Source: Methanomicrobiaceae archaeon (GTDB lineage Archaea; Halobacteriota; Methanomicrobia; Methanomicrobiales; Methanomicrobiaceae). From it: a DNA stretch of 64,000 nt. Within the stretch, counting starts at the first letter, position 1. Each line of letters starts with the position of its first letter. The stretch covers positions 2,772 through 66,771 of the forward strand of contig JARVGI010000002.1 in the NCBI GenBank assembly GCA_029762625.1, given 5' to 3'. The notes under the pieces are model-generated. The model did no database searches. It saw nothing but the letters and a program-made list of their open reading frames with translations, and was not told the origin of the DNA. The translations under genes and the position numbers were made by a program. Of this stretch, positions 8,812 to 17,804 are shown one piece after another.

Positions 8812-9590
8812 TACATCTCCTCCGAAAATCGCGGCTCGAAACGGTAAAAAATCGCATAGCCCAGTCCCAGGACCACAAACGAGACGACGGCCGCGTAGGC
8901 CAGTCCGGTACTGCTCGCCGGGGTCGCGTAGATGATCGTATCGCGTGCCGCGGTGAGAATGTGTGCGAGCGGGTTGAGGAGGAGAATCTCCTGGAGGAGC
9001 CCTTCGAAGATCGTGATCGGGTAGAGGATCGGGGTTGCGAAAAACCCTGCCTGAAGGACCACAGCCCATATGAACTGGACGTCGCGGAAGAAGACATTCA
9101 GGGCCGCGAGGGCGAGGGATACGCCTACCGCCAGTACGAAGAGGATTGCGATGATGAGGGGCACATAGACGAGCGTGGGCGAGAGTGGAACCCTGAAGTA
9201 GGCCATAAAGACGATAAAGACCAGGGACTCGAAGATGCTCATCAGGAGAGCGGTGATGCCGGACGAGAACACGAGGATCTCGCGGGGGAAGTAGATCTTC
9301 TGGACCATGCTGGGTTTGCCCAGGATCGCGTTGAGCCCCATGCTCGTCGCCCGTGCAAAGAAGTTCCACAAGATGATGCCCATGAGCAGGAAGAGCTGGT
9401 AATACTCCACCTGCACCCGCATGAGGTTGGAGAAGACCACGTAGAGGACGATGAGGAGCAGGAGGGGCTCGAGGAGGGACCACAGATACCCGAGCACGGA
9501 GTTCTTGTAGCGGTGCTTGAACTCTCCCCATGCGAGGGTCCCGATCAGGTGCCGGTAGCCGTACAGCTCGTGCAGGTGATCAGAACGCAT
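8811..9590 (-). CDS. ABC-2 type polysaccharide export permease
   Basis: 259 residues with about six membrane helices. The N-terminal LAWGEFKHRYKNSVLGYLW segment and the later PREILVFSSG loop are typical of Wzm/TagG permeases. The start MRSDHLHEL at 9590 overlaps the preceding glycosyltransferase stop by 11 bp; an ATG 15 codons further upstream lies deep in that gene and is less likely. It partners with the ATPase encoded immediately downstream. Confidence 0.87.
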   Translation of the reverse strand: MRSDHLHELYGYRHLIGTLAWGEFKHRYKNSVLGYLWSLLEPLLLLIVLYVVFSNLMRVQVEYYQLFLLMGIILWNFFARATSMGLNAILGKPSMVQKIYFPREILVFSSGITALLMSIFESLVFIVFMAYFRVPLSPTLVYVPLIIAILFVLAVGVSLALAALNVFFRDVQFIWAVVLQAGFFATPILYPITIFEGLLQEILLLNPLAHILTAARDTIIYATPASSTGLAYAAVVSFVVLGLGYAIFYRFEPRFSEEM

Positions 9591-10650
9591 CGTACACCAT
9601 CGTTTTGATCTGCTCGTCGAAGACGGAGATGTCAAACAGCATCGCTCGTTTCAGGCATGATGAGCGGTACTCTTCCGGATCCTGTGAAACCCTCACAACC
9701 GCCTCACGGATGCTTTCGGCATTCGCCTGCACCAGCATCCCCGTCTCTCCAGTCACCGTCTCCCGAAATCCCCCTTCGTCCACCGCCACCACCGGCTTTC
9801 CGGCGGCCATCGCCTCCACGGGGGTGAGGCCGAAGTCCTCGTCCATCGCCGTGCAGATGTGGCCTTTGCACCCGGCATAGAGGTCGATCAATTCCTCCTC
9901 CGTGACTTCGCCCCGCAGCTCGACATTCTCGGGCAAAATCCCCTGCAACCGTTCCGAGTAGCTGCTCGCGTGATCGCCTGCGGCGAATCCTCCCACGATG
10001 ACCAGGTGTTCCTCCGGCAGCTGCCTGAACGCTTCGATCTGCAGCTCGATCCGCTTTTCCGGGTAGATGCGGTTGACGGAGAGCCAGAAGTCGCCGTATT
10101 CCTTGCACGAGTAGTTCGAGATATCCACCGGGGGGTAGATTATCTCGGCATCCCGGTGGTGAAATCGCCGGATGCGGTCCCGTACATTGTATGAGATGGT
10201 GGCAATGCGATCGATGTCCCCGACGGAGCGCTGGTCCAGCGCCCGGTGGCCCATCACCCAGGCCCTGAAGAGCTGCCGCGTGGCGAGATCCTGTCGCGCC
10301 AGGAACGTGGGGTAGAGGTCGTAGAACGCTCGCACCGGCGTGTAGCAGTACCAGAGGTTCGGGTGGTGGCGCCGGGCCGCGTAGTGGCTCCAGTTGCCGG
10401 TGAAGATGAAGAAATCGTAGTCGTCGGCCACATCGCAGGAGGAGAACTTCCAGGTGGCGGAGATCTGCTTGAAGGGCGGAAATTTGACCGTGCTTCCAAG
10501 ACTGCTCACTGTTGCGCCGCGGTCGAGCTTTGCCACCGCATCCGTATCGGTGGTGATGACGTCGGCACCGAGCAGGTCGGCCATAGTGAGGACAACACGC
10601 TCCCCCCCGCCGATAGCCCCGAAGTAGTCGTGGAAGATGGCGATCTTCAT
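9580..10650 (-). CDS. Glycosyltransferase family 4
   Basis: 356 residues with a GT-B fold. The start MKIAIFHDYFGAIGGGERV is the usual GT4 N-terminus with its glycine loop. LSVNRIYPEKRIE begins the donor domain, and the E-x7-E equivalent is EDFGLTPVEAMAAGKPVV. Start and stop overlap the neighbours by 4 bp (upstream dehydratase) and 11 bp (downstream permease), placing it within the export operon. It probably adds a sugar, perhaps mannose, while the glycan is assembled on the cytoplasmic face. Donor and linkage cannot be read from the sequence. Confidence 0.87.
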   Translation of the reverse strand: MKIAIFHDYFGAIGGGERVVLTMADLLGADVITTDTDAVAKLDRGATVSSLGSTVKFPPFKQISATWKFSSCDVADDYDFFIFTGNWSHYAARRHHPNLWYCYTPVRAFYDLYPTFLARQDLATRQLFRAWVMGHRALDQRSVGDIDRIATISYNVRDRIRRFHHRDAEIIYPPVDISNYSCKEYGDFWLSVNRIYPEKRIELQIEAFRQLPEEHLVIVGGFAAGDHASSYSERLQGILPENVELRGEVTEEELIDLYAGCKGHICTAMDEDFGLTPVEAMAAGKPVVAVDEGGFRETVTGETGMLVQANAESIREAVVRVSQDPEEYRSSCLKRAMLFDISVFDEQIKTMVYDAF

Positions 10651-11873
10651 GCCCGTCGCTTCTCGTCCATGAAATGGTTGAGCTGGTCCCGGATGATGTC
10701 TTCGACGCTGTAAGTCGAGGCGAAGCCGAGCTTGTTGATCTTGGTGATGTCGGCGAAGAGGATGGGCACCTCCGCCGGCCGGAACCGCTCGGGATCGAAC
10801 TCGATGGGAATGGTCTTTGCGCCCGAGCGGACGGTGATCCCGACATCCCCGAGCGCGAACTCGATCTCGTTCTCGAGGAGCATCCGGTCCACCTTCGTCT
10901 TCTCGAATGCAACGTCGAAGATAGGCGAGGCGTCCCTCTCGGTGGGATCCTCGACCACCTTGTTGTTCTTCACCGTCTCGATCCGGTCAACCGGCATGCC
11001 CGCATTCTCCAGGCTGAGGAGAATGTAGCTTAAGACCGAGGTGGTCCGCATGGAACCCTGGTTGTAGACGTTGCCGGGCAGGCCCTCATCAGCGAGCAGG
11101 CAGTAGCCGCGGACGGTGTCCATGACATGCGACCAGTCGCGAAACGCGCTCACGTTGCCGATGGTGATGCGGTCGATGTCCCCTGCGGCGTACTTCGCCA
11201 CCTGGTTGGTGACCACCGAGGTGACGAACATGATCCCGCGGCCCGCACCCTCGTGGTTGAAGGCCCGGGAGACGATGCCCTTGGTGCCGTAGGTGTAGTA
11301 GTAGTTGCGCATCAGGTGGTCGCCGTAGACCTTGCTCACCGCATAGGGGGACATGGGCCGGAGGGGATTGGTCTCCTTGATGGGGACCTCGGGGATGTCG
11401 GTCGGTTCGGGGTACACGGATCCGAACTTCGCCTTCATCCGGGAGTACTGCTCCTCTGAGCTGAAGACCAGCCCGTACTCCTCTGAAGACCCGGCGAACA
11501 CGATTGTGGGATCACAGTCCTTCCTGCGGATGGCCTCGAGGAGGTTGTTGGTCCCGATGGAGTTGATCTGGGCGGTTTCGATGGGGTGGGTGAAGGAACG
11601 GGGAACGAAAGATTGAGCTCCCAGATGGAAGACCACATCAGGCTGCGATTCGTCCAGTGCCGTGGCCAGGCCGGCGATGTCTTCCAGATTCCCTTCGATG
11701 AGACGGATGCCGCTCTGGATATTTTTATCGAGGATATTCTTCGGGATGGACCCGTCGGCTCTCCTGCGCACGAGGCCGAAAATATTCGCGCCTTCATCGA
11801 CGAGGTGGCGTGCGAGGTATGATCCGGCAAACCCGCTGACCCCGGTGATTAACACGTTCCTATCGTTCCACAT
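10647..11873 (-). CDS. NAD-dependent sugar dehydratase/epimerase, GDP-mannose 4,6-dehydratase-like
   Basis: 408 residues, extended short-chain dehydrogenase fold. The nucleotide-binding motif ITGVSGFAGSYL is near residue 8, the catalytic YxxxK is YAVSK near residue 185, and RDWSHVMDTVRGY matches the GDP-mannose dehydratase signature. The C-terminus is longer than in UDP-glucose epimerases. It probably makes GDP-4-keto-6-deoxymannose, a precursor of rhamnose- or fucose-type sugars, for the adjacent transferases. It is the first gene of the island operon and has a TATA-like element 27 bp before its ATG. The exact substrate is inferred. Confidence 0.78.
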   Translation of the reverse strand: MWNDRNVLITGVSGFAGSYLARHLVDEGANIFGLVRRRADGSIPKNILDKNIQSGIRLIEGNLEDIAGLATALDESQPDVVFHLGAQSFVPRSFTHPIETAQINSIGTNNLLEAIRRKDCDPTIVFAGSSEEYGLVFSSEEQYSRMKAKFGSVYPEPTDIPEVPIKETNPLRPMSPYAVSKVYGDHLMRNYYYTYGTKGIVSRAFNHEGAGRGIMFVTSVVTNQVAKYAAGDIDRITIGNVSAFRDWSHVMDTVRGYCLLADEGLPGNVYNQGSMRTTSVLSYILLSLENAGMPVDRIETVKNNKVVEDPTERDASPIFDVAFEKTKVDRMLLENEIEFALGDVGITVRSGAKTIPIEFDPERFRPAEVPILFADITKINKLGFASTYSVEDIIRDQLNHFMDEKRRA

Positions 11874-11894
11874 TGTGTAAAGTTCCGCGTTTCT

Positions 11895-11906
11895 ATAATA
11901 TAATTA
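11895..11906 (-). promoter_or_regulatory. TATA-like promoter of polysaccharide operon
   Basis: On the minus strand an AT-rich box (TTATATTA) is centred about 27 bp before the ATG of the sugar dehydratase gene. No Shine-Dalgarno is visible before that ATG, so the mRNA may be leaderless. Confidence 0.5.
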
Positions 11907-11949
11907 AATTCATTTACTGAAATCGGTTCTCTCGAATTTGAAAACAAAA

Positions 11950-13065
11950 CTATGTATGATACAATTCTTCAAGATGCTCTACAACCAGATCCCAATCGCA
12001 GGTTTTTGCATATTCCCTGCATGCCTCTGCCATGCTTCCCGAAGAGGAAATGGCCCGTTCGATGGCTTCTGCAAGATCGGCGCCGTCGGCCGCGCAGGAA
12101 AAGCCGGTCTGATCGGTGATGAGCCCACGCACGGCATTCCTCGGATGGTCGAGGGTGACCACCGGAAGCCCGCAGGCCATCGCCTCCAGCGCCGCGATCC
12201 CGAATCCCTCCCGGGAAGAGGGAAGGACGAATATCGATGACGCCTTGATGGCGGCGATGACCGAGTCGTGGTCGGGCAAAAAACCGGTGAATTCGATGTT
12301 TCTCTCCAGGTCGAGATCCGCTACCCGCTGCTCAAGCCGGGCCCGTTCGGGCCCGTCGCCGATGATCACGCACCGGAGATCAGGCATCGTCTCCCGCAGC
12401 AACGCGATCGCCTCGACCAGCAGATCGACGTTTTTCTCCGCGATCAGGCGCCCGGCAAAGAGCACATCGCTCGTCGACGGGGAAGGGGGGATGTTTTCGA
12501 TACGCTCGCAATCGATGCCGTTGGGGATAACGGTAACCCCACTGCCGAACCCTGCTTCCTCCAGCTGCGCTTTCGTGGCCTCCGAGACAGCAATCGACCT
12601 CGCGCCGAGATTGCCGACCAGCCGCTCCACCGCCTTCCCGAACACCCCCCTCCACCCGAGATACTCGTACCAGTAGTCGCCCCAGACCTCGTGCCAGGTG
12701 ATCACGAGGGGGACGCGGTGCGCCGACGATGCGATCTTCGCCGCAAAGCAGGAAAAGTAGGGGAAGTTCTGGCAGTCGATGACGTCGGCATCGCTCTCCA
12801 GCAGGGGCCCGAGCACCTTTGCCCCGAACCACACCGCCTGCGCGATGGACCGCCGCCCGCCGGCGTAGAGGGCCCGGGGGGCGCAGACCCCGTGGAGGAT
12901 CACGCCGTCCCGTTCGATGACCGCCGGGCCCTCCCAGCACCGCATCCCGTAGAGGTGGACCTCGTGGCCGCGGGCGGCGAGGCGGATGGCGAGCTCACCA
13001 ATGCGCTTCTCCACGCCTCCCCTGATGTACGGGTAGACGGCGTCGTAGACGTAGGCGATCTTCAT
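11950..13065 (-). CDS. Glycosyltransferase family 4
   Basis: 371 residues from MKIAYVYDAVYPYIRGGVEK, a classic GT4 start; the open frame continues 64 codons upstream but without family similarity. The donor domain starts at VLFAGRLIAEKNVDLLVEAI, and the E-x7-E region is SSREGFGIAALEAMACGLPVV. It is separated from the dehydratase operon by 76 bp that hold that operon's promoter, so it is a separate transcription unit on the same strand. Role: sugar transfer in surface glycan assembly; donor unknown. Confidence 0.86.
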   Translation of the reverse strand: MKIAYVYDAVYPYIRGGVEKRIGELAIRLAARGHEVHLYGMRCWEGPAVIERDGVILHGVCAPRALYAGGRRSIAQAVWFGAKVLGPLLESDADVIDCQNFPYFSCFAAKIASSAHRVPLVITWHEVWGDYWYEYLGWRGVFGKAVERLVGNLGARSIAVSEATKAQLEEAGFGSGVTVIPNGIDCERIENIPPSPSTSDVLFAGRLIAEKNVDLLVEAIALLRETMPDLRCVIIGDGPERARLEQRVADLDLERNIEFTGFLPDHDSVIAAIKASSIFVLPSSREGFGIAALEAMACGLPVVTLDHPRNAVRGLITDQTGFSCAADGADLAEAIERAISSSGSMAEACREYAKTCDWDLVVEHLEELYHT

Positions 13066-13237
13066 GGACCGTTGAAGAAGCATTGGCAGAGGGGATGCTT
13101 GATGATTCCGAAAAGATGGGCGCCAGGAATGTGTGGATACCCCGTTGGAAGTTTGTGGCAGGATGGTGGGAAAGGATCCGATTGAAATTCGGCCTTCGGC
13201 GTGATAAGGGGCTGAAAAAGGGCAGGAGGAGGATCTC

Positions 13238-13813
13238 CTATCCGCCCGTACTCCCACTCGCGTTCTCCGCCCGCAGCTGCTCCGTGAGGTTGATGGATGC
13301 CAGCAGGGCCCGGTAGACCCCCTGCTGCTCGGCGTCCACCACCGCCATGCGCTGCTGGATGGCCGGCACCGCCACCGATCCCATCTGTATCAGCGCGACC
13401 TTCGCCGACTCCTTCGAAACCCCTGTCCCTGACTCAACCTCGTTGATCAGGGGCGCGATCGCGGGCCTGCCGATGCAGGCGAGGGTGGTCGCCGCCCACA
13501 TCCGCTCGTCCTCGCTCGAAGCCCCGAGCACCCCGATCAGGGGGTCGACCGCGGGCTCGCCGATCTCGCAGAGCGCGACCGCCGCCCATATGGAGGCGTC
13601 AGCGTCGCCGGAGGAGAATACCCCGACGAGGGGGTCGACCGCGGGCGCCCCGATGCCCGCGAGCTCCTCCGCCGCCGCCCGCCGGGTGGCGGGGTCGCCC
13701 GAATAGAGGTCGTCGATGAGCGGCTGCACCCTGCTGTCCGTACAGCCGCCGGCGAGCGATGCCGCCAGCACGCACAGCACCCCCGCAAGCAGAATCCACT
13801 GCATCCGGTCCAT
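13238..13813 (-). CDS. HEAT-repeat lipoprotein
   Basis: 191 residues. A hydrophobic N-terminus ends in the lipobox LAGGC (Cys about 24), so it is probably a lipid-anchored surface protein. The rest is about four HEAT/PBS-lyase-like helical repeats (AAAEELAGIGAPAVDPL, AAVALCEIGEPAVDPL, AATTLACIGRPAIAPL and a weaker one). Such repeats are binding scaffolds; the partner is unknown. The start could be the first ATG or the one three codons later. The 172 bp between it and the glycosyltransferase gene contain nothing I recognise. Confidence 0.75.
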   Translation of the reverse strand: MDRMQWILLAGVLCVLAASLAGGCTDSRVQPLIDDLYSGDPATRRAAAEELAGIGAPAVDPLVGVFSSGDADASIWAAVALCEIGEPAVDPLIGVLGASSEDERMWAATTLACIGRPAIAPLINEVESGTGVSKESAKVALIQMGSVAVPAIQQRMAVVDAEQQGVYRALLASINLTEQLRAENASGSTGG

Positions 13814-13928
13814 TGCCTCTCATGTGGGCGGGCAGTGCACAAAAAGCATTGCCGGCGGGTGGCTCCGTGCGGTGCACCACCCGCGGCCGGATGCCCGCCG
13901 TGCCCGGAATCCATTCCCGGATTCCCGT

Positions 13929-15083
13929 TCATTCCAGCTTCATCACGTAGGCATAGGCCTCGAGCGCCGCTTTCGCTCCCTCGCCGCAGGCGATGACCAC
14001 CTGCTTGCCGTTGATGCTGGTGAGGTCCCCGGCGGCGAAGATGCCCGGCTCGCTGGTGTGGCAGTTGATGTCCACCACCACCTCGCCCGCCTCGTTGATC
14101 TCCACCAGTCCGTCCAGGAATCCGCTGTTGGGCTCGTGGCCGATGGAGAGGAAGAGCCCGTCCACCGGCAGGTCGATCTCCTCGCCCGTATCCCGCTCGC
14201 GGATGGTGATCGCCTCCAAAAACCGATCGCCGTGGAGGGCGGAGACCACGTAGTTTGTGAAGGTGGTGATGGTGTCCTTCTCCCGGTAGGGCTTGAGGTA
14301 GACCTCGTCCGCCTTGATGCTGCTCCGCACGATCAGGTAGACCTGCCGGGCGATATCGCTCATCTCGATGGCGGTGGTGAGGGCGTAGTTGCCGCCGCCG
14401 ACGATGGCCACCACTTTGTTGCGGAACAGGGGGCCGTCGCAGGTGGAGCAGACGCTCTCCCCGTGCCCGATGAACTTTTCCTCGTTTTCGAGGCCCAGCC
14501 AGCGGGGGCGCACCCCGGAACAGAGGATGAGGCTTTTGCCGGTGAAGGTCTGTTCGGAGACGGTGTCCACCCGGAAGAGATTGCCTTCTTTCGCGACCGA
14601 GGTGACACTGTCCAGCTCGATGTGCAGGTGGAGCTGCCGCACCTGCTCCTCGAACTTGGCGATCAGTTCCTGCCCGGTGACCATGCGGTAGCCCATGTAG
14701 TTCTCGATGGCCCAGGACTCGGTCGCCTGCCCGCCGATGTCCTCGGTGAGGAGAATGCCCCGCATGTTTTTGCGCGCCACGTACATCCCCGCGGTCAGCC
14801 CCGCGGGCCCGCCGCCGATGATGATGACATCATACACCTCGCCCCGTTGTTCGCTGCCGAAGAGCTCATTGAGGCGTTTGGCGTCGTAGCCCACGATGAC
14901 CTCGTCGCCCACCATCGTCACCGGCACAGCGAACTGGCCGGAGAGCTCGATCATCTCTGCAGCTTTCGCGGGGTCCGCTCCGACGTCGATGCCATCGTAT
15001 GCAACTCCCAGCCTGTCGAGCAATGCCTTGACCATACGGCAGTACTGGCACCCACTGGTGGAGTACACCCTCACTTCTTGCAT
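13929..15083 (-). CDS. Glutaredoxin-thioredoxin reductase fusion
   Basis: 384 residues. Residues 1-78 are a glutaredoxin/NrdH-like domain with active site C12-x2-C15. Residues 84-384 are a thioredoxin-reductase-type FAD/NAD(P)H disulfide reductase: FAD loop IIIGGGPAG at 87, redox pair CSTCDG (C212, C215), second dinucleotide motif VGGGNYAL, and a final GIFAAGDL motif. The fused domain probably accepts electrons from the reductase disulfide and delivers them to thiol targets. It stands alone between the HEAT lipoprotein and rubrerythrin, with stress genes around it, which fits oxygen or disulfide stress defence. Confidence 0.88.
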   Translation of the reverse strand: MQEVRVYSTSGCQYCRMVKALLDRLGVAYDGIDVGADPAKAAEMIELSGQFAVPVTMVGDEVIVGYDAKRLNELFGSEQRGEVYDVIIIGGGPAGLTAGMYVARKNMRGILLTEDIGGQATESWAIENYMGYRMVTGQELIAKFEEQVRQLHLHIELDSVTSVAKEGNLFRVDTVSEQTFTGKSLILCSGVRPRWLGLENEEKFIGHGESVCSTCDGPLFRNKVVAIVGGGNYALTTAIEMSDIARQVYLIVRSSIKADEVYLKPYREKDTITTFTNYVVSALHGDRFLEAITIRERDTGEEIDLPVDGLFLSIGHEPNSGFLDGLVEINEAGEVVVDINCHTSEPGIFAAGDLTSINGKQVVIACGEGAKAALEAYAYVMKLE

Positions 15084-15173
15084 CTTTCCGAGGGTATCTG
15101 GACGCTGCTATTTATGCGTGTCGGGATTTATCCCGGCGGAAAAAATAGGGGAACAGAGGAACCGCTGTGTCGT

Positions 15174-15677
15174 TTACCCGACTTCCCGGAACATCCGGCC
15201 CGGCACATTGCATATCGGGCAGTATTCCGGCACCTCGTCCAGCTCCACGTTGCCGCAGACAGGACAGAGATAGACTGCCGTGAGATCGAGGTCCTTCTCC
15301 TGCCTGACCGCCTCGAGCGATGCGGAATAGCGCTGGGCGTGCACCTGCTCCGCGCCCATGGCATGCTGGAAGACCTTCGCCGCATCGAGCTGGTTTTCCG
15401 TCTCCGCCTGCTCGATAAAGGCGGGGTACATGGTGGTGAACTCATCGGTCTCCCCCTCGATCGAGGCCGAGAGGTTCTCTTCGGTGGATTTGATCGCCTG
15501 AAGGACGAAGAGGAGACGTTTCGCGTGGATGGCCTCGGCCTCCGAGGCGGCCCGGAAGACTCGCGCCACATTCGGGAAATCCTCGGCATCAGCTTTCTCT
15601 GCAAACACTGCGTATTTCCTGTTCGCCTGGGCTTCACCCGCAAACGCGTCCCGGAGATTCTCCTGTGTACCGCTCAT
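15174..15677 (-). CDS. Rubrerythrin
   Basis: 167 residues from MSGTQENLRDAFAGEAQ; 18 upstream in-frame codons are not family-like. The N-terminal four-helix ferritin-like domain has the diiron ligands (EAQANRKY, EAEAIHAKR, TENQLD, GAEQVHAQ). The C-terminal rubredoxin-type site is YLCPVCGNV...YCPICNVP with four Cys. It reduces hydrogen peroxide in anaerobes, with electrons from rubredoxin-like proteins. It is divergent from radC, with a 103-bp gap. Confidence 0.95.
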   Translation of the reverse strand: MSGTQENLRDAFAGEAQANRKYAVFAEKADAEDFPNVARVFRAASEAEAIHAKRLLFVLQAIKSTEENLSASIEGETDEFTTMYPAFIEQAETENQLDAAKVFQHAMGAEQVHAQRYSASLEAVRQEKDLDLTAVYLCPVCGNVELDEVPEYCPICNVPGRMFREVG

Positions 15678-15780
15678 GAAAATTAACTGCACGTCATGCC
15701 ACATAAAAGGTGATGCCGGCAGCCGGAGCACAAATCAACAGCCCTATAGCACCCTGCGCGCAACCGATCATGACGAGACC

Positions 15781-16443
15781 ATGAGACGCATGCGGGATGT
15801 GCCGGAGATCGACCGGCCCCGGGAAAAGCTGATTAAAAAAGGGCCGGCGGCGCTCTCCGACCGGGAGCTGATCGCGGCAATTATCGGCAAGGGCACGAAA
15901 GAGCGCGACGTCAACCAGATTGCGGGCGAGATCGCCAGAGTCCTGAAAGAACAGGGAAGCGGGCTTGCCGTCGGGGACCTCACCTGCATGGAGGGGATCG
16001 GCGCGACCAAGGCCTGCCAGATCATGGCAGGGTTCGAACTGGCCCGCCGCTACCTCGTCGACGAGGACGCCGCGAAGATCACCGGCCCGCGGGACATCCT
16101 CCCCCTCGTCGCCGACCTCCTGGACAAAAAACAGGAGCATTTCCTCTGCCTCACCCTCAACGGTGCCGGCGAGCTCATCGAAAAGAGGACCGTCACCGTG
16201 GGTCTGCTCAACCACAGCCCGGTGCACCCCCGGGAAGTCTACGCCGACGCCATCACCGACCGCGCCGCCTCGGTAATCTTCGTCCACAACCACCCGTCAG
16301 GCAACCCCGAGCCGAGCGCCCAGGACCTCGAGATTACCCGCCAGCTGGCGGAAGCGGGAACCATTCTCGGTATCCGGGTCCTCGACCACCTCATCGTGGG
16401 AAAGAAGGGCCACGTGAGCCTGAAGGAACGGGGGGTCCTCTAA
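15781..16443 (+). CDS. radC: RadC-family JAMM protein
   Basis: 220 residues from MRRMRDVPEIDRPREKL. The N-terminal UPF0758 helix-hairpin region (GPAALSDRELIAAIIGKGT, then MEGIGATKACQI) precedes a JAMM/MPN metal site, HNHPSGNPEPSAQD (H-x-H-x10-D), with an upstream Glu in NHSPVHPREVYADAI. RadC is historically called a DNA repair protein, but its biochemical role is unsettled. It is complete and its metal ligands are intact. The next gene converges from the right. Confidence 0.9.
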   Translation: MRRMRDVPEIDRPREKLIKKGPAALSDRELIAAIIGKGTKERDVNQIAGEIARVLKEQGSGLAVGDLTCMEGIGATKACQIMAGFELARRYLVDEDAAKITGPRDILPLVADLLDKKQEHFLCLTLNGAGELIEKRTVTVGLLNHSPVHPREVYADAITDRAASVIFVHNHPSGNPEPSAQDLEITRQLAEAGTILGIRVLDHLIVGKKGHVSLKERGVL

Positions 16444-16451
16444 GACCTTTT

Positions 16452-16981
16452 TTACGGTGTGCCTTTTACAATCTCTGCGAGCTGGACGTAGTAGATGAGG
16501 CTGACGCCGGCGAACTCGTGGTGGTTCTGCAGGGTGGCGGTCTCGTCGCCAATATCGATCACCGTCACCTCGACGATCTCGCCGCCGTACGTGACCCAGA
16601 GAAGGTCTGGCCGACCCGAAGCTCACCGGTGGTGAGGATTTTCTCCTTGTCGAGGGTGAATGCCTCATCCCCCCAGAGCTCTGCAGGCGGGATGGAGATG
16701 ACCTTCGTCTCCTGCGGGCGCATGCCCACCAGAGCCGCCTCGAAGCGGGGATACATCGCACCGCTGCAGATGGTCAATTCGAAGGGTTCGCCACCTGTCG
16801 TCGACTCCACTACGGCGCCGTTTTGGAGCGTGCAGGTGGAGTGCACCCTTACCGTATCGCCAACCTGCGCGGCGGGCCCCTCTACCTGCTGAGACGGGGC
16901 CTGCCCGCCGTCCAGGCACCCGGCGGCGAGCGAGGCGGCGCAGAGGAGGATCAGGAGGAGAAGGTCCCAAGGGCGCTGCAT
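16452..16981 (-). pseudogene. FKBP-type peptidyl-prolyl isomerase lipoprotein, frameshifted
   Basis: The first frame gives a lipoprotein signal (LLCAASLAAGC) and an SlyD-like FKBP start (VGDTVRVHSTCTLQNGAVV, then MRPQETKVISIPPAELWG) as far as GELRVGQTF, then leaves the family and stops at 16,565. The continuation is in another frame: WVTYGGEIVEVTVIDIGDE, then TATLQNHHEFAGVSLIYYV, ending at a TAA at 16,452-16,454. The switch lies at an AGAG dinucleotide repeat (16,598-16,602 on the plus strand), consistent with a 2-bp gain or 1-bp loss. Both halves match one continuous isomerase, so the gene is either recently broken or carries a sequencing error. Confidence 0.85.
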
Positions 16982-17077
16982 CGGGTTAAAAGGTTATCCG
17001 ATTCATCGTATAAATGCTCTCGAAATGCAATAAACTGGGGTATATTTGCGCTAGTGCACTCCATAGCCCTCAAGAGG

Positions 17078-17689
17078 TCATGCCATCTTTTCTTTGTCCT
17101 TCGCAATGAGCGCACACATCTCCTTCGCCTTTCCGTAGGCCTCCTCCATCACCTCAGGGCGGGTGGTGATGTCCTTGATGGTGTCCATATCGTTCCTGAG
17201 CACGGTGCCCCACAGGGGGCAGTCGATGATCTCGCCGAAGGCCTTCACGGTGAGCAGTGCCCCGTCGAAGTCGTTCGGGATGTCCATCCCGCCGATGGAG
17301 AGAAACAGCATCCGGCGCAGGGCGCGGTGCTCGGGGGAAATGAAGGACTGCTTTCGCTCGTACTTGGCCATGTAGTAGACCTGGAACCGGTCCATGAACG
17401 ATTTCAGGCCCCCGGGGATGCCCATGGTCATGATGGGGGCGGCGATGATCAGCCCGTCCATCTCCCGGAACTTCTCGTAAAAGGGGGTTACATCATCCTG
17501 CATCCGGCAGGTCTCGTGCTCCACGCAGTGGAAGATCTCCATACAGGGCCGGAACTTCAGGTGGGGTACGACCACCTTCTCCACGTCGCACCCGGCATCC
17601 TGCGCGCCCCGTATCGCTTCATTGAAGAGCTTCGCTGTGTTCCCGCCGACGAGGGGGCTCCCGAGCAGTGCAATAATCGTTGGCCGCAT
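17078..17689 (-). CDS. Flavodoxin-like NAD(P)H-dependent FMN reductase
   Basis: 203 residues from MRPTIIALLGSPLVGGNTA. The SPxxxGNTxxL phosphate-binding loop for FMN is at residues 10-20. A cluster PC-x5-C-x5-C (near 50-62) is a variant of the iron-sulfur flavoprotein cysteine motif. APIMTMGIPGGLKSFMDR is the flavin-ring loop. It probably transfers electrons between reduced carriers and small acceptors. The gene faces the FKBP remnant downstream (96 bp away) and is divergent from the zinc-ribbon gene. Confidence 0.8.
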   Translation of the reverse strand: MRPTIIALLGSPLVGGNTAKLFNEAIRGAQDAGCDVEKVVVPHLKFRPCMEIFHCVEHETCRMQDDVTPFYEKFREMDGLIIAAPIMTMGIPGGLKSFMDRFQVYYMAKYERKQSFISPEHRALRRMLFLSIGGMDIPNDFDGALLTVKAFGEIIDCPLWGTVLRNDMDTIKDITTRPEVMEEAYGKAKEMCALIAKDKEKMA

Positions 17690-17804
17690 GAATGGGTATT
17701 TGCAGAGACCCTTCATCAACCTTTTTGTTGCGTTGCAGGCGAAATGAAGCAGCATGGCGGAAACACAGCCGATTCATGCCGTACACGAGCATACAGCCCA
17801 TAAT

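Noticed and set aside
8812-9531. N-terminal extension of the polysaccharide ABC ATPase
   Set aside because: The extension is the permease gene read in another frame; the ATPase begins at the TAATG junction.
13716-15686. 656-codon open frame opposite the reductase and rubrerythrin genes
   Set aside because: Shadow frame spanning two real genes and their intergenic gap.
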